From Rhodobacter calidifons (lineage in GTDB: Bacteria; Pseudomonadota; Alphaproteobacteria; Rhodobacterales; Rhodobacteraceae): DNA of 64,000 nucleotides. This document shows, piece by piece, positions 42,551-55,806 of the stretch (position 1 is the first letter of the stretch; every line of letters begins with the position of its first letter). The notes below the pieces were generated by a model. That model was not told where the DNA came from. It worked only from the letters and a program-made list of their open reading frames with translations, and did no database searches. The stretch spans positions 16,565-80,564 of the forward strand of contig NZ_JAANHS010000013.1 of NCBI RefSeq assembly GCF_011174775.1, in the 5' to 3' direction. A program made the position numbers and the translations under genes.

Positions 42551-43942
42551 TCAAGCCAGCATCACCACCGGGTTTTCCAGCGCCTCGATCACGGCCTTCA
42601 GGAACTCGGCCCCCAGGGCCCCGTCGATCACCCGGTGATCCACCGACAGCGTCATCGACATGACCGTCGCCACCCCGATCGTGCCGTCGCCCATGACCAC
42701 CGGCTTCCTGATCCCCGCGCCAACGGCAAGGATCGACCCATGTGGCGGATTGATGACGGCGTCGAAGTTCTCGATCCCCATCATCCCGAGGTTGCTGATC
42801 GCAAAGGACCCGCCCTGATACTCGTGCGGCGCCAGCTTCCTGGTCTTGGCGCGCGCCGCGAGGTCCTTCATCTCTGCCGACAGGGCACTCAGCGACTTCT
42901 TCTCCGCATCGCGCAGCACCGGCGTGAACAGCCCGCCCTCCACGGCCACGGCCACCGCCACATCCGACGGCTTCAGCCGCAGGATCCGGTCGCCCGCCCA
43001 AACGGCATTGGCATTCGGCACCGCCTGCAAGGCCATCGCGCAGGCCTTGATGATGAAGTCGTTGACCGACAGCTTCACCCCGCGCCCTTCCAGCTGCCTG
43101 TTCAGCTGCTCGCGGAACGCCATCAGCGCATCCAGCCGAACCTCGCGGCGCAGGTAGAAATGCGGAATGGTCTGCTTGGCCTCGGTCAGCCGCGCCGCAA
43201 TCGTCCGGCGCATGCCATCCAGCGGCACTTCCTCGTAGGCTCGGTCGGCATACATCTTCAGCACCGTCTCGGCCGCCGGTCCCGCGGGCATCGCCGCCGC
43301 AGCCGAAGCCGGTGCCGAGGCAGGGGCGGGGGCAGGGGCAGAGGCAGGGGCAGGGGCAGAGGCAGGGGCAGGGGCAGAGGCAGGGGCAGGGGTCGCAGCC
43401 GCAGCCTTCGGAGCCTCGGCCACCACCGCCGCCGCCGGCTTTGCCGCCGCAGGCGATGCATCCTCGACATCCGCCCGCACGATCCGCCCATGCGGACCCG
43501 ACCCCTTGATGGCGGTCAGGTCCAACCCCTTCTCCCTGGCAATCCGCCGCGCCAGGGGCGAGGCGAACACGCGAGCGCCGCCCGACGCCGGGGCCGCAAT
43601 CGGCCGCTCATCGCTCGCTTTCGCATCTCTCTTCGCGGGTTCTGCCGCCGGGGCAGGGGCCGCCGAAGAGGGAGCGCTTGCGACCGATGAGGCATCCTCG
43701 CCATCCTCCAGCAGCACCGCAATCGGCGTGTTCACCTTCACGCCACCCGTGCCTTCGGCGACCAGAATCCTGCCGATCACCCCCTCATCGACGGCCTCGA
43801 ACTCCATCGTCGCCTTGTCGGTCTCGATCTCGGCCAGGATCTGGCCCGACTTCACCGCATCGCCTTCCTTCACCAGCCATTTGGCCAGCGTCCCCTCTTC
43901 CATCGTGGGGGACAGGGCCGGCATCAGAATTTCGGTCGCCAT
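42551..43942 (-). CDS. pdhC: pyruvate dehydrogenase complex E2, dihydrolipoamide acetyltransferase
   Basis: A 463-residue E2 core subunit. It has one lipoyl domain (1-80, lipoyl Lys43 in ETDKATMEF), a peripheral-subunit-binding domain ([17 protein letters not shown] near 126) and a C-terminal catalytic domain with [14 protein letters not shown]. The linker at about 182-210 is an Ala-Pro-Ala-Ser repeat. It is the last gene of pdhA-pdhB-pdhC on the minus strand. Confidence 0.95.
   Translation of the reverse strand: MATEILMPALSPTMEEGTLAKWLVKEGDAVKSGQILAEIETDKATMEFEAVDEGVIGRILVAEGTGGVKVNTPIAVLLEDGEDASSVASAPSSAAPAPAAEPAKRDAKASDERPIAAPASGGARVFASPLARRIAREKGLDLTAIKGSGPHGRIVRADVEDASPAAAKPAAAVVAEAPKAAAATPAPASAPAPASAPAPASAPAPAPASAPASAAAAMPAGPAAETVLKMYADRAYEEVPLDGMRRTIAARLTEAKQTIPHFYLRREVRLDALMAFREQLNRQLEGRGVKLSVNDFIIKACAMALQAVPNANAVWAGDRILRLKPSDVAVAVAVEGGLFTPVLRDAEKKSLSALSAEMKDLAARAKTRKLAPHEYQGGSFAISNLGMMGIENFDAVINPPHGSILAVGAGIRKPVVMGDGTIGVATVMSMTLSVDHRVIDGALGAEFLKAVIEALENPVVMLA
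43319..43397 (-). repeat. in-frame tandem repeat coding an Ala/Pro linker in PdhC
   Basis: Imperfect 18-bp units rich in AGGGGC on the plus strand code for repeated PAPASA between the binding and catalytic domains. Repeat number should vary between strains without breaking the frame, since the unit is a multiple of three. Confidence 0.8.
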
Positions 43943-43952
43943 GGCTTCACCT

Positions 43953-45341
<1,389 letters not shown>

Positions 45342-45354
45342 GATTTCCCCTCCC

Positions 45355-46341
45355 TCAGGCGTAAATGTCGGTCCACAGCTCGTTCAGCGGCGGCTCCGGG
45401 CTTTCCTTGGCGAATTCCGCACTTTCGTTCACGATCGCCTTGATCTCCTTGTCGATGGCCTTCAGCTCCTCATCCGAGGCCAGCCCCCCCTGCGTCAGCA
45501 GATCCCGCACATGCTCGATGCAGTCCTTCTCGGTCTTGATCTTCTCGACCTCCTCGCGCGTCCGGTACTTGGCCGGGTCCGACATGGAATGCCCCCGATA
45601 GCGGTAAGTCATCATCTCCAGGATATACGGGCCCTTGCCCGCCCGGCAGTGCGCCACGGCCTTCTCGCCCGCGGCCTTGACCGCCAGCACGTCCATTCCG
45701 TCCACCTGCTCGCCCGGGATACCATAGGCAAGGCCCCGGCCATAGAGCGTCGTGGATTTCGTGGACCGCTTCACGCTGGTCCCCATCGCATACTGGTTGT
45801 TCTCGATCACGAAGATCACCGGCAGGTCCCACAGCTCGGCCATGTTGTAGGTCTCATAGACCTGGCCCTGGTTGGCCGCCCCGTCGCCGAAATAGGTGAA
45901 GGTCACGTTGTCATTGCCCAGATACTTGTCCGCAAAAGCCAACCCGGCCCCCAGCGGCACCTGAGCGCCGACAATCCCGTGCCCGCCATAGAAATGTTTC
46001 TCTTTCGAGAACATGTGCATCGAGCCGCCCTTGCCCTTGGAATAGCCCCCGATGCGCCCGGTCAGTTCCGCCATCACGCCCTTCGGGTCCATCCCGCAGG
46101 CCAGCATGTGCCCGTGGTCGCGGTAGCTGGTGATACGCTTGTCGCCCGCCTTGGCCACGGCTTCCAGGCCCACGACCACCGCTTCCTGCCCGATGTAGAG
46201 GTGGCAGAAGCCGCCGATCAGGCCCATGCCGTAAAGCTGCCCCGCCTTCTCCTCGAACCGCCGGATCAAGAGCATCTCGCGGTAATATTTCAGCAGGTCT
46301 TCCTTCGAGACATTCGGTCTCGTCTCGGGCTTCTTCGCCAT
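45355..46341 (-). CDS. pdhA: pyruvate dehydrogenase E1 alpha
   Basis: A 328-residue thiamine-diphosphate-dependent E1-alpha. The ThDP motif [21 protein letters not shown] runs near 165-200, and the phosphorylation-loop-like sequence [11 protein letters not shown] is near 255. It decarboxylates pyruvate for acetyl-CoA formation. It is first in the pdh operon, with GGAGGAG as ribosome site and a dyad operator 35 bp upstream. Confidence 0.95.
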   Translation of the reverse strand: MAKKPETRPNVSKEDLLKYYREMLLIRRFEEKAGQLYGMGLIGGFCHLYIGQEAVVVGLEAVAKAGDKRITSYRDHGHMLACGMDPKGVMAELTGRIGGYSKGKGGSMHMFSKEKHFYGGHGIVGAQVPLGAGLAFADKYLGNDNVTFTYFGDGAANQGQVYETYNMAELWDLPVIFVIENNQYAMGTSVKRSTKSTTLYGRGLAYGIPGEQVDGMDVLAVKAAGEKAVAHCRAGKGPYILEMMTYRYRGHSMSDPAKYRTREEVEKIKTEKDCIEHVRDLLTQGGLASDEELKAIDKEIKAIVNESAEFAKESPEPPLNELWTDIYA

Positions 46342-46375
46342 CGGGCTCCTCCCTGGGGCTTTGCAGGTGCAGAAA

Positions 46376-46395
46376 ATGGTTTAGCGTTAAACCAT
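46376..46395. promoter_or_regulatory. dyad ATGGTTTA-N4-TAAACCAT upstream of pdhA
   Basis: A perfect 8-bp inverted repeat with a 4-bp centre, 35 bp before the pdhA start. It is where a repressor of the pdh operon would bind. The regulator is not encoded nearby. Confidence 0.55.
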
Positions 46396-46498
46396 CCATA
46401 CAGCATCGGTGTTTCTTGGGTCAAAAGGATTCTCCGCCGCGGTGCGGGGTTGCGCGGCATGGCACCTATGCGTGCAGATCAAGCCTCGACGGGGCGCC

Positions 46499-46801
46499 TC
46501 AGCGGATGGCGATCTCGTCGGCGCGCATGTAGCCCAGCACGTCGCGCGCCTGCTGGTCCAAAAGGTCGAGGTCCAGATAGGTGTCCGACAGCCGGTGCGT
46601 CAGGTTTTCCATCCGGGCCAGCTCGGCCGACAGCCGGTCACGTTCGATCCGCAGGCTCTCGGCCTCGGCATGGATCGCGACGCGGGCGAACATGCCGTAA
46701 TCGCCCTGCACGGCAGCAAAGGTGAAATAGACCCCAAGGGCCGAGACAAAGCCCAGATAGGCCAGTCCGCCAAGACCCCGTTGCGTGTGTGCTGCCGACA
46801 T
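46499..46801 (-). CDS. FtsB/DivIC-type septum formation initiator
   Basis: A 100-residue bitopic membrane protein: a transmembrane helix at about 12-31, a periplasmic coiled coil at about 40-75 (EAESLRIERDRLSAELARMENL) and a short C-terminal motif. This is the FtsB/DivIC plan, which links FtsL and FtsQ in cell division. It lies upstream of pdhA in the same direction, as in many alphaproteobacteria. Confidence 0.88.
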   Translation of the reverse strand: MSAAHTQRGLGGLAYLGFVSALGVYFTFAAVQGDYGMFARVAIHAEAESLRIERDRLSAELARMENLTHRLSDTYLDLDLLDQQARDVLGYMRADEIAIR

Positions 46802-46902
46802 CTGCCTTCTCCGACCCCTCTGCCGGGGGCTTCCAGCGAATCATGGCACAGGCGGATTCGCTTGTGAATCCCGAAAATGCTAAACGTTCAAAGGCTTGAA
46901 CG

Positions 46903-46924
46903 AAAAGGGGGCCCGAAGGCCCCC
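46903..46924 (-). terminator. terminator of the aldolase gene
   Basis: On the minus strand GGGGGCC-TTCG-GGCCCCC is followed by TTTT, 24 bp after the aldolase stop. Confidence 0.85.
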
Positions 46925-46947
46925 GCTGGACGCACGCCGCGCCCGCC

Positions 46948-47832
46948 TCAGGTGATCGAGGCCGCGTAGATACTGTCCACGGCATCTTTCAGCACCGCAT
47001 CGAACTCGGCATCCGATTGCTGCGCCGACAGGCCTTCGGACAGCGCGCGGCTGAAGCTGGCGATGATCCCGTGGTTCTGCGCCAGGATCCGATTCGCCTC
47101 GTCGCGACTGTAGCCGCCCGACAGCGCCACCACCTTCAGCACCTTCGGATGCTTCACCAGCGGCTGGTAGAAATCCGGCACCGTGGGCAGCGACAGCTTC
47201 AGCATCACCTGGCCCTCAAGCCCTTCCAGATGCTTCAGGATCTCCTCTTGCAGGATCGCCTCGGCCTCGGCCTTGTCGGGGATCGAGATCGTGACCTCCG
47301 GCTCCAGGATCGGCATCAGCCCATGCGCCGCGACCTGCCGACCGATCTCGAACTGCTGCGCCACGATGGCCGCGATCCCCTTGCGGTTCGCGGCATGGAT
47401 GACCGACCGCTCCTTGGTGCCGAAGATCCCGGCTTTCACCGCTCGGGCCAGCAGGTCATCCAGCCCCGGGATCGGCTTCATCAGCTGCACGCCGTCGGCT
47501 TCCGGCTCCAGCCCCTTGTCGATCTTCAGGAAGGGCACCACGCCGCGCCTTTCCCACAGATAGGTCGCCGTGGGCACGCCGTCGATCGTCCGGTCCATGG
47601 TCTGCTCGAACAGGATCGCCCCCACCACCTTGTCGCCGGTGAAGGCGGGGGACTTGATGATCCGCGCCCGCATCGCGTGGATCAGGTCGAACATCTGCTC
47701 TTCGCCGGAATACTCACTCTCGGAAATCCCGTAGAGTTTCAGCGCCTTGGGGGTAGATCCGCCCGACTGGTCCAGCGCGGCGATGAAGCCGCGCCCGTTG
47801 CGCACCTGTTCGGTCATCTTCGCGTTGGTCAT
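46948..47832 (-). CDS. class I fructose-bisphosphate aldolase
   Basis: A 294-residue class I (Schiff-base) aldolase of the bacterial FdaB type, which splits fructose 1,6-bisphosphate in glycolysis. Family sequences AALDQSGGSTPKAL near 18-31, KIDKGLEP, LEPEVTISIP and the lysine in QVMLKLSLPT near 210 are present. The start has GGGAG upstream. It is downstream of pgk with a 49-bp gap and probably co-transcribed. Confidence 0.92.
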   Translation of the reverse strand: MTNAKMTEQVRNGRGFIAALDQSGGSTPKALKLYGISESEYSGEEQMFDLIHAMRARIIKSPAFTGDKVVGAILFEQTMDRTIDGVPTATYLWERRGVVPFLKIDKGLEPEADGVQLMKPIPGLDDLLARAVKAGIFGTKERSVIHAANRKGIAAIVAQQFEIGRQVAAHGLMPILEPEVTISIPDKAEAEAILQEEILKHLEGLEGQVMLKLSLPTVPDFYQPLVKHPKVLKVVALSGGYSRDEANRILAQNHGIIASFSRALSEGLSAQQSDAEFDAVLKDAVDSIYAASIT

Positions 47833-47881
47833 GTCCGTCTCCCGATTGTCCCCGCTGGCATAGCCGTCCCGGTCCCGTCCC

Positions 47882-49072
47882 TCAACCCATCAGCGCCTTC
47901 ACGCCAGGCAATTCCTTGCCCTCCATCCATTCCAGGAAGGCCCCCCCGGCGGTCGATATGAAGGTGAAATCCTCCGCCGCCCCCGCCGCATTCAGCGCCG
48001 CCACCGTATCGCCGCCGCCCGCGACGGAAATCAGCTTGCCCGCACGCGTCAGCCGCGCCGCCGCCTGCGCCGCCGCATTGGTCGCGGCATCGAACGGCTC
48101 GATCTCGAAGGCGCCCAGCGGCCCGTTCCAGATCAGGGTCCGCGCCTCGGCAAAGACCGTCTCCAGCCGCGCGACCGTTTCCGGCCCCGCGTCCAGGATC
48201 ATCGCATCCGGCGGGCATTTCAGCACGTCAACCGTCTGGCTTTCGGCCCCCGCCTTGAATTCCCGTGCCACCACGACATCCACCGGCAGATGGATCTGGC
48301 AGCCCGCCTTCTGCGCCCGGTGCCGGATTTCCCGTGCTGTTTCAGCCATTTCCCGCTCGGCCAGCGACTGCCCCACCTCGATCCCCTCGGCCACGAGGAA
48401 GGTGTTCGCCATCCCCCCGCCGATCACCAGATGATCGACCTTGGTGACAAGGTTCGCCAGAAGCTCGATCTTGGTCGAGACCTTCGCGCCGCCAACCACC
48501 GCCACCACCGGCCGGACCGGCGACCCCAGCGCCGCCTCCAGCGCCTTCAGTTCCGCCTCCATCAGCCGCCCCGCCGCCGCAGGCAGCAACCGAGCCAGCC
48601 CCTCGGTCGAGGCATGCGCCCGGTGTGCCGCCGAAAAGGCGTCGTTCACATAGACATCGCCCAGCTTCGCCATCTGCGCTGCAAGGTCCGGGTCGTTCTT
48701 CTCCTCACCCGGATGGAACCGCGTGTTCTCCAGCAGCACCACCTCATCCTTGCCAGCCTTGGCAATGGCAGCGGCAGCCGGCTCGCCCACGCAGTCCGAC
48801 CCGAACACCACCTTGCGCCCAAGCGACCCCGCCAGGGCGTCAACGACATGCACAAGGCTCATCTCCGGCACCACCTTGCCCTTCGGCCGGTCGAAATGCG
48901 CCAGCAGAACGACCTTCCCGCCCTTCGCCACGATGTCCCCGACCGTCGGCCTGATCTTGTCGATCCGGGTCATGTCGGTGACACGGCCCGCCTCCATCGG
49001 CACGTTGATGTCCACCCGGGTCAGCACGACCTTTCCGGCCAGGTCCATGTCGTCCAGCGTTTTCCAGGGCAT
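47882..49072 (-). CDS. pgk: phosphoglycerate kinase
   Basis: A 396-residue Pgk, standard length. N-terminal [26 protein letters not shown] and the C-terminal nucleotide motif [15 protein letters not shown] are present. The ATG at 49072 has a perfect AAGGAGG 7-8 nt upstream; an ATG 15 bp earlier lies in that site and is rejected. It is divergent from the cyclophilin gene. Confidence 0.96.
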   Translation of the reverse strand: MPWKTLDDMDLAGKVVLTRVDINVPMEAGRVTDMTRIDKIRPTVGDIVAKGGKVVLLAHFDRPKGKVVPEMSLVHVVDALAGSLGRKVVFGSDCVGEPAAAAIAKAGKDEVVLLENTRFHPGEEKNDPDLAAQMAKLGDVYVNDAFSAAHRAHASTEGLARLLPAAAGRLMEAELKALEAALGSPVRPVVAVVGGAKVSTKIELLANLVTKVDHLVIGGGMANTFLVAEGIEVGQSLAEREMAETAREIRHRAQKAGCQIHLPVDVVVAREFKAGAESQTVDVLKCPPDAMILDAGPETVARLETVFAEARTLIWNGPLGAFEIEPFDAATNAAAQAAARLTRAGKLISVAGGGDTVAALNAAGAAEDFTFISTAGGAFLEWMEGKELPGVKALMG

Positions 49073-49204
49073 CGCATCCTCCTTCATTGGCTGTCCGCTT
49101 TTGGCCCCCTTATCACGCGCCCGTCAACTGCTTGCGACGCTTTGCGCTTCCCTTGGCCGGATGCCGCCGCTACCGTCGCGCCCGACGAAACCAAGGAGAC
49201 CCCG

Positions 49205-49717
49205 ATGCCCGACATCAAGGACCCGGAGAACACGATCATCATGACGCTGAAGGACGGCGAGGTGGTGATCGAGCTTCTCGCCGACGTGGCGCCGAAGCAC
49301 ACCGAGCGGATGAAGCAGCTGGCCCGCGACAAGGCCTATGACAACGTGGCCTTCCATCGTGTGATCGAGGGTTTCATGGCCCAGACCGGCGATGTGGAAC
49401 ATGCCAACATGGCCTCGCCCAACTACAACCCGCGCCGGTCGGGGACGGGCGGGTCGTCCTATCCCGATCTTCCGGCCGAATTCTCGAAACTGCCGCATGA
49501 CCGGGGCACGCTGGGCGCCGCGCGTTCGCAGAACCCGAACAGCGCGAACAGCCAGTTCTTCATCAACTTCCGCGACAACCATTTCCTGAACGGCCAGTAC
49601 ACCGTCTATGGCCGCGTCATCAGCGGGATGGAGCATGTGGACAAGATCGCCCGCGGCGAGCCGCCCGCCAATCCCGACCGCATGATCTCTGTCCGGGTGG
49701 CCGCCGATGTCGCGTAA
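49205..49717 (+). CDS. cytoplasmic cyclophilin-type peptidyl-prolyl isomerase
   Basis: A 170-residue PpiB-like cyclophilin without signal peptide. It has the catalytic Arg in FHRVIEGFMAQTGD near 52, and NSANSQFFINF near 115. It isomerises proline bonds in the cytoplasm. The stop overlaps the start of a second, exported cyclophilin gene by 11 bp. Confidence 0.93.
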   Translation: MPDIKDPENTIIMTLKDGEVVIELLADVAPKHTERMKQLARDKAYDNVAFHRVIEGFMAQTGDVEHANMASPNYNPRRSGTGGSSYPDLPAEFSKLPHDRGTLGAARSQNPNSANSQFFINFRDNHFLNGQYTVYGRVISGMEHVDKIARGEPPANPDRMISVRVAADVA

Positions 49718-50285
49718 GCTGATTCTCGCCGTCGCGCTCACCCTTGCAGGCCCCGCCGTCGCCCAGGATGCACCCGACGGCCCCGGCCCGAACCTGGTGA
49801 TCGAGATCGCCGGCCAGGCCAACGGCACCGTGGTCATCGACCTTCTGCCCGATGTCGCGCCGAAGCATGTCGCGCAGATCGTCGCGCTGGCGAAGGAAGG
49901 CGCCTATGACAATGTGGTCTTCCACCGCGTGATCGACGGTTTCATGGCCCAGACGGGCGACGTCCAGTTCGGCAAGGCCGGTGGCGATACCACCATGGCC
50001 GGACGGGGCGGCTCGACGAAGCCGGACATCCCGGCCGAGTTCACCGACACGCTCTCCTTCCAGCGCGGCGTCGTCGGCATGGCGCGCGCCCAGGACCCGA
50101 ACTCGGCAAACAGCCAGTTCTTCATCACCTTCGGCGACGCCAGCTTTCTTGACGGCCAGTACACTATCTTCGGCAAGGTCATCTCGGGGATGGAGGTCGT
50201 CGATGCGATCAAGCGCGGCGACGGGCGCAATGGCGAAGTCTCCGGCACTCCGGACGTGATGACCAAGGTCACCGTGCAGGAGTGA
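49707..50285 (+). CDS. exported cyclophilin-type peptidyl-prolyl isomerase
   Basis: A 192-residue cyclophilin with a Sec signal peptide (MSRKLILAVALTLAGPAVAQ, cleavage after AVA near 19), so it acts in the periplasm. The same catalytic motifs as in the gene upstream are present (FHRVIDGFMAQTGD, NSANSQFFITF). The pair looks like a tandem duplication with one copy given a signal peptide. Confidence 0.93.
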   Translation: MSRKLILAVALTLAGPAVAQDAPDGPGPNLVIEIAGQANGTVVIDLLPDVAPKHVAQIVALAKEGAYDNVVFHRVIDGFMAQTGDVQFGKAGGDTTMAGRGGSTKPDIPAEFTDTLSFQRGVVGMARAQDPNSANSQFFITFGDASFLDGQYTIFGKVISGMEVVDAIKRGDGRNGEVSGTPDVMTKVTVQE

Positions 50286-50293
50286 CGCAAACC

Positions 50294-50316
50294 AGGGTGG
50301 GCAATCCGCCCACCCT
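50294..50316. terminator. bidirectional terminator hairpin
   Basis: A perfect 9-bp stem AGGGTGGGC/GCCCACCCT with a 5-nt loop fills the 33-bp gap between the convergent cyclophilin and tyrS genes. Confidence 0.75.
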
Positions 50317-50318
50317 GC

Positions 50319-51569
50319 CTACCCGATCACGACCAGGGCGTGCCGCTTCTTGCCTGCGGTCAGCTTCATCGGTTCGACCAGATGGCTGGCGCCAAAGCGC
50401 AGGCCCGCATCGGTGACGATCTCGTCGTTCACCTTCGCCCCGCCCTCGGCGATCAGCCGTTTCGCGTCCTTGCCGCTGGCCGCCAGCCCCGCCCGCACGA
50501 ACAGCTGCACGACACCCACGCCCTCGGCCAGTTCCGACACATCCAGCTTGACCGTCGGCAGATCCTCGCCGATCCCGCCCTTCTCGAACACCTCCCGCGC
50601 CGTGGCTTCCGCCGCCGCCGCCGCCTCGGCGCCGTGCAGCAGCGTGGTCGCGAGGTTCGCCAGCTGGATCTTCGCCTGATTGATCTCCGAGCCCCCTAGC
50701 GACCCCAGCCTGTCGCATTCCTCGACCGGCAGTTCGGTGAAGATCTTCAGGAACCGGCCCACATCGGCATCCGTCGTGTTGCGCCAGAACTGCCAGAACT
50801 CGTAGGGGCTCAGCATCTCGCCGTTCAGCCAGACCGCGCCCTGGGCCGACTTGCCCATCTTGCGCCCGTCGCTGGTGGTCAGAAGGGGCGTCGTCAGGCC
50901 GAAGATCTCGTGGTCGATCACCCGGCGGGTCAGGTCGATCCCGTTGATGATGTTGCCCCACTGGTCGCTGCCGCCCATCTGCAACAGACAGCCGTAGCGG
51001 CGGTGAAGCTCCAGGAAGTCATAGGCTTGCAGGATCATGTAGTTGAATTCCAGGAAGGACAGCGACTGTTCGCGGTCCAGCCGGGACTTGACGCTTTCGA
51101 AGGACAGCATCCGGTTGACGCTGAAATGCCGCCCGATGTCGCGCAGGAAGTCCAGATAGTTCAGCCCGTCCAGCCATTCGGCATTGTTCAGCATGATCGC
51201 GTCGGTCGGGCCGTCGCCATAGGTCAGGTAATTGGCAAAGACCCGCTTCATCCCGGCGATGTTGGCGTCGATCGCCTCGGGCGTCAGCAGGGGCCGTTCC
51301 TCGCTGCGGAAACTGGGGTCGCCGATCTTGGTCGTGCCCCCGCCCATCAGCGTGATCGGCTTGTGCCCCGTCTTCTGCAACCAGCGCAGCACCATGATGT
51401 TCATCAGGTGCCCCACATGCAGGCTGGGGGCCGTCGCATCGTAACCGATGTAGGCCGGCACCACGCCCCTCAACAATGCCTCATCAAGCGCCTGATAATC
51501 CGTGCAATCGGCAACAAAGCCGCGCTCGAACATCACGCGCATGAAGTCAGATTTCGGATGGTAGTGCAT
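50319..51569 (-). CDS. tyrS: tyrosyl-tRNA synthetase
   Basis: A 416-residue class I synthetase. The HIGH motif appears as LHVGHL near 50-55 and KMSKS as KMGKS near 235. The C-terminal S4-like RNA-binding domain (about 350-416) reads [28 protein letters not shown]. It is divergent from anmK. Confidence 0.96.
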   Translation of the reverse strand: MHYHPKSDFMRVMFERGFVADCTDYQALDEALLRGVVPAYIGYDATAPSLHVGHLMNIMVLRWLQKTGHKPITLMGGGTTKIGDPSFRSEERPLLTPEAIDANIAGMKRVFANYLTYGDGPTDAIMLNNAEWLDGLNYLDFLRDIGRHFSVNRMLSFESVKSRLDREQSLSFLEFNYMILQAYDFLELHRRYGCLLQMGGSDQWGNIINGIDLTRRVIDHEIFGLTTPLLTTSDGRKMGKSAQGAVWLNGEMLSPYEFWQFWRNTTDADVGRFLKIFTELPVEECDRLGSLGGSEINQAKIQLANLATTLLHGAEAAAAAEATAREVFEKGGIGEDLPTVKLDVSELAEGVGVVQLFVRAGLAASGKDAKRLIAEGGAKVNDEIVTDAGLRFGASHLVEPMKLTAGKKRHALVVIG

Positions 51570-51625
51570 GGCCGCCTCGGTCTAGGATGCGCGCGGGTAT
51601 AGCTTCGCAAGGGTCGCAAGGGAAG

Positions 51626-52723
51626 ATGCGGAAGGACGGGGCCTTGTGGGCGCTGGGGGCGATGTCCGGCACGTCGCTCGATGGCGTCGATGCGGCGATG
51701 ATCAAGACCGACGGGCGCGCCATCTTTGCCTTCGGCCCCTCGGCCTATCGCCCCTATACCCCCGAGGAACGCGCGACGCTCCGCGGCGCCCTGGGCCGCT
51801 GGCCCGGAGATCCCGGCGTCACTGCCGCCGCCGAGGTGGTGGAAGCCGCCCATGCCGAGCTCCTCTCCCGCTTCACCGGGGCCGAGCTGCTGGGCTTTCA
51901 CGGCCAGACCCTCGCGCATGAGCCTTCGGGAAGGGGCACGCATCAATGCGGCAACGGCGCGCTTCTGGCCCAGCTTCTCGGCCTGCCCACGGTCTGGGAT
52001 TTCCGCTCGGCCGATGTGACCATCGGCGGGCAGGGGGCACCGCTCGCGCCCTTCTACCACTTCGCGCTGGCCCGGCACATCGGTGCGACCGAACCTCTGG
52101 CCTTCCTCAATCTCGGCGGCGTCGGCAACCTGACCTGGATCGACCCGACCGCCCCTGGCCCGGAAAATCCCGGCGCGCTTCTGGCCTTCGACACCGGCCC
52201 GGCGAACGCGCCGATCAACGACCTGATGCAGGACCGCCTCGGTCTCGATCACGACGAAGGCGGCCGGCTTGCCGCGGCAGGAGAGGTGGATGAGGATTTC
52301 GTCGCCTCCGTCCTCAAGGACCCCTGGTTCGACCAGCCCCCGCCGAAATCGCTCGACCGGAACGATTTCCACGGCCTGATCGACCGGCTGAAGATGTTGT
52401 CTGACGCCGATGCCGCCGCGACGCTGACCGCAATCGCCGCCGCCTCGGTCGCCGCCGCCCAGATCCATTTCCCCGCGCCCGTGACCCGCATCCTCGTCAC
52501 CGGGGGCGGGCGGCACAACCCGGTGCTGATGGCCGAACTGCGCCGCCGCATCCCCTGCCCGATCCTTCCGGTCGAGGACGTGGGCCTCGACGGCGACATG
52601 CTGGAGGCCCAGGCCTTCGCCTTCCTCGCCGTCCGCGTCCTGCTCAAGATGGCGACCTCGGGTCCCGACACCACCGGCGCACCCGCTCTGGTCGGGGGCG
52701 GGCAGATCAGCCGGCCCGACTGA
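51626..52723 (+). CDS. anmK: anhydro-N-acetylmuramic acid kinase
   Basis: A 365-residue AnmK that phosphorylates anhydroMurNAc during peptidoglycan recycling. ATP-binding [15 protein letters not shown] is near the N-terminus, [10 protein letters not shown] near 90 and [13 protein letters not shown] near 290. The ATG at 51626 matches the family N-terminus; one at 51587 would add 13 residues. It is divergent from tyrS and its end overlaps the convergent rarD end. Confidence 0.93.
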   Translation: MRKDGALWALGAMSGTSLDGVDAAMIKTDGRAIFAFGPSAYRPYTPEERATLRGALGRWPGDPGVTAAAEVVEAAHAELLSRFTGAELLGFHGQTLAHEPSGRGTHQCGNGALLAQLLGLPTVWDFRSADVTIGGQGAPLAPFYHFALARHIGATEPLAFLNLGGVGNLTWIDPTAPGPENPGALLAFDTGPANAPINDLMQDRLGLDHDEGGRLAAAGEVDEDFVASVLKDPWFDQPPPKSLDRNDFHGLIDRLKMLSDADAAATLTAIAAASVAAAQIHFPAPVTRILVTGGGRHNPVLMAELRRRIPCPILPVEDVGLDGDMLEAQAFAFLAVRVLLKMATSGPDTTGAPALVGGGQISRPD

Positions 52724-53645
52724 TCCGCCCCATCCCGACCCTCGCCGCCAGCATCGGGGCCGAATAGAGCACCAGCGCCGCCCAGATCAGGCAGAAGGCC
52801 GACAGCTTCACCCCGCTGAACGGCTCATGAAAGACGAAGACCGCCGTCAGGAAGATCATGGTCGGCGCGATGTACTGCATGATCGCGATGGTCGAAAGCG
52901 TCAGCCGCTTGGCCCCGTTGGCATAGATCATCAAGGGCACCGCCGTGACGATGCCGCAGCCCAGCAGCAAGGCATCGTCCCGGGCAACGCCTTGCAGGAA
53001 ATGCCCGCTCCCCCGCGCCTGCAACCAGCCGAGACAGGCCAGCGCCGGGAAGAGCAGGATCAGCACCTCCAGCGTGAAGCCCTGGTTCGGCCCGATCGGC
53101 AACCGGCGCTTCAGGTAGGCATAAACCCCCCAGGTCAGCGTCAGCCCCAGCGCCACCACCGGCAGCCGGCCCGCCTCCCAGGTCAGGATGCCCACCGCCA
53201 CGGCCGCCAGCGCAATCGCCGCCATCTGCGTCCGCCCCATCCGCTCGCCCAGCAGCACCGCGCCCAGAAAGATCGAGAACAGCGGGTTGATGTAATACCC
53301 CAGCGCTGCGTCCAGTGCGTGTCCCGACCCGATGGCCCAGACATAGATCCCCCAGTTGACGCTGATCAGCGCCGCCGTCAGCGCGCCCATCGCCAGCATC
53401 CGGGGACTGCGCAACGCCGCCCGCAGATCCGTCGTTCGCCCCAGCCAGACGATCACCGCCAGCGCGATCGGCACCGACCAGACCACCCGATGCGCGATCA
53501 CCTCGACCGGCGGCACATGCGCCAGCGCCTTCATGTAGATCGGCAGGAAGCCCCACAGAAGGTAGGCCGTCAACGCATACAGGAACCCGGGCAGGGTGTC
53601 GCCACCAGCGGCGGCATTCGGGGGCAGGTCAGGGGTCTCGCTCAT
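52707..53645 (-). CDS. rarD: EamA-family transporter RarD
   Basis: A 312-residue inner-membrane protein with about ten helices. The sequence [22 protein letters not shown] near the N-terminus is diagnostic for RarD. Function is a putative metabolite exporter; the E. coli name comes from an old chloramphenicol phenotype. Its 3' end overlaps that of anmK by 17 bp. Confidence 0.9.
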   Translation of the reverse strand: MSETPDLPPNAAAGGDTLPGFLYALTAYLLWGFLPIYMKALAHVPPVEVIAHRVVWSVPIALAVIVWLGRTTDLRAALRSPRMLAMGALTAALISVNWGIYVWAIGSGHALDAALGYYINPLFSIFLGAVLLGERMGRTQMAAIALAAVAVGILTWEAGRLPVVALGLTLTWGVYAYLKRRLPIGPNQGFTLEVLILLFPALACLGWLQARGSGHFLQGVARDDALLLGCGIVTAVPLMIYANGAKRLTLSTIAIMQYIAPTMIFLTAVFVFHEPFSGVKLSAFCLIWAALVLYSAPMLAARVGMGRISRAG

Positions 53646-53732
53646 GCCCCACCCCTAGCGAAAGCCCCCGGCAACAACCACCCCGATCTTGTGCCCCGCA
53701 CAATCCTCCTTCCGGCCCAAGGCCTCTTGCCC

Positions 53733-53760
53733 ATGTCCCCAAATACTCCCGCCGGAGGCG
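53733..53760. repeat. dispersed TGTCCCCAAATA element, copy C (partial)
   Basis: TGTCCCCAAATACTCCCGCCGG-like sequence is similar to the first half of the elements at 42491 and 62492. The gap 53646-53837 holds no gene. Confidence 0.5.
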
Positions 53761-53837
53761 CCATCGGGGTTCGCTTATCCGACCCCGCCGGACCGGGGCC
53801 CCGGCCGCCCGCCCGACGTCCCGAGCATCCCGTGCAC

Positions 53838-54368
53838 TCATCCTTCCCGCCACGCGCCCGGCGCCAGCCCCTCCAGCGTCCAGTCCCCAACCCGCCAGCG
53901 GATCAGCCGCAGACAGGGCAGCCCCACCGCCGCACACATCCGCCGCACCTGCCGGTTCCGACCCTCACGAAGCGTCAGTTCGATCCACCCGTCCGGCACC
54001 GACTTGCGCACCCGGATCGGCGGCGTCCGGGGCCAGAGCCACCCGGGCTCCGCCACCGCCTTTGCCTGCGCGGGCAGGGTCGGCCCGTCGTTCAGCACCA
54101 CTCCAGCGCGCAACCTCTCCAGCGCATCTTTGCCGACCACCCCCTCGACCTGCGCGAAATAGGTCTTCTCCTGCTTGAACTTCGGGTCCGCAATTCGCGC
54201 CTGCAAACGCCCGTCATCGGTCAGCACCACCAGCCCCTCGGAATCTCGGTCCAACCTTCCGGCCGGATAGACCCCCTGCACCGGCACAAAATCCGCCAGC
54301 ACCGCCCGATCCCCGTCGCGGGAGAACTGGCACAGGACATCATAGGGTTTGTTCAGCAGGATCAGCAT
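53838..54368 (-). CDS. 23S rRNA pseudouridine synthase, RluE/RsuA family
   Basis: A 176-residue pseudouridine synthase without S4 domain, as in RluE (which modifies U2457 of 23S rRNA in E. coli). The catalytic Asp lies in [17 protein letters not shown] near 38-54, and the family ends [16 protein letters not shown] near 135. The start is set at [12 protein letters not shown]; a longer frame upstream has no similarity. RsuA is less likely because of the missing S4 domain. Confidence 0.88.
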   Translation of the reverse strand: MLILLNKPYDVLCQFSRDGDRAVLADFVPVQGVYPAGRLDRDSEGLVVLTDDGRLQARIADPKFKQEKTYFAQVEGVVGKDALERLRAGVVLNDGPTLPAQAKAVAEPGWLWPRTPPIRVRKSVPDGWIELTLREGRNRQVRRMCAAVGLPCLRLIRWRVGDWTLEGLAPGAWREG

Positions 54369-54394
54369 ATCCCCTTGCTGCCATGACCGGGCAC

Positions 54395-54423
54395 AAAAGC
54401 AAACGGGCACCCGAAGGCGCCCG
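54395..54423 (-). terminator. terminator of eno, outer hairpin
   Basis: On the minus strand CGGGCGCC-TTCG-GGTGCCCG, an 8-bp stem with one mismatch, is followed by TTTGCTTTT. It is the third and last hairpin after eno. Confidence 0.8.
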
Positions 54424-54468
54424 CCGATTTCTTCCAGGAAATCGGACCGGAATTTGTACGAATTCCGG
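54424..54468. repeat. two further perfect hairpins between eno and its terminator
   Basis: CCGATTTC/GAAATCGG at 54424-54445 and CCGGAATT/AATTCCGG at 54447-54468, both with 6-nt loops, 1 bp apart, directly after the eno stop. Confidence 0.8.
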
Positions 54469-54477
54469 CCCCGACCC

Positions 54478-55806
<1,329 letters not shown>

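Noticed and set aside
43319..43397. Assembly artefact or minisatellite in PdhC
   Set aside because: The units keep the frame and code for a normal Ala/Pro linker of E2 subunits.
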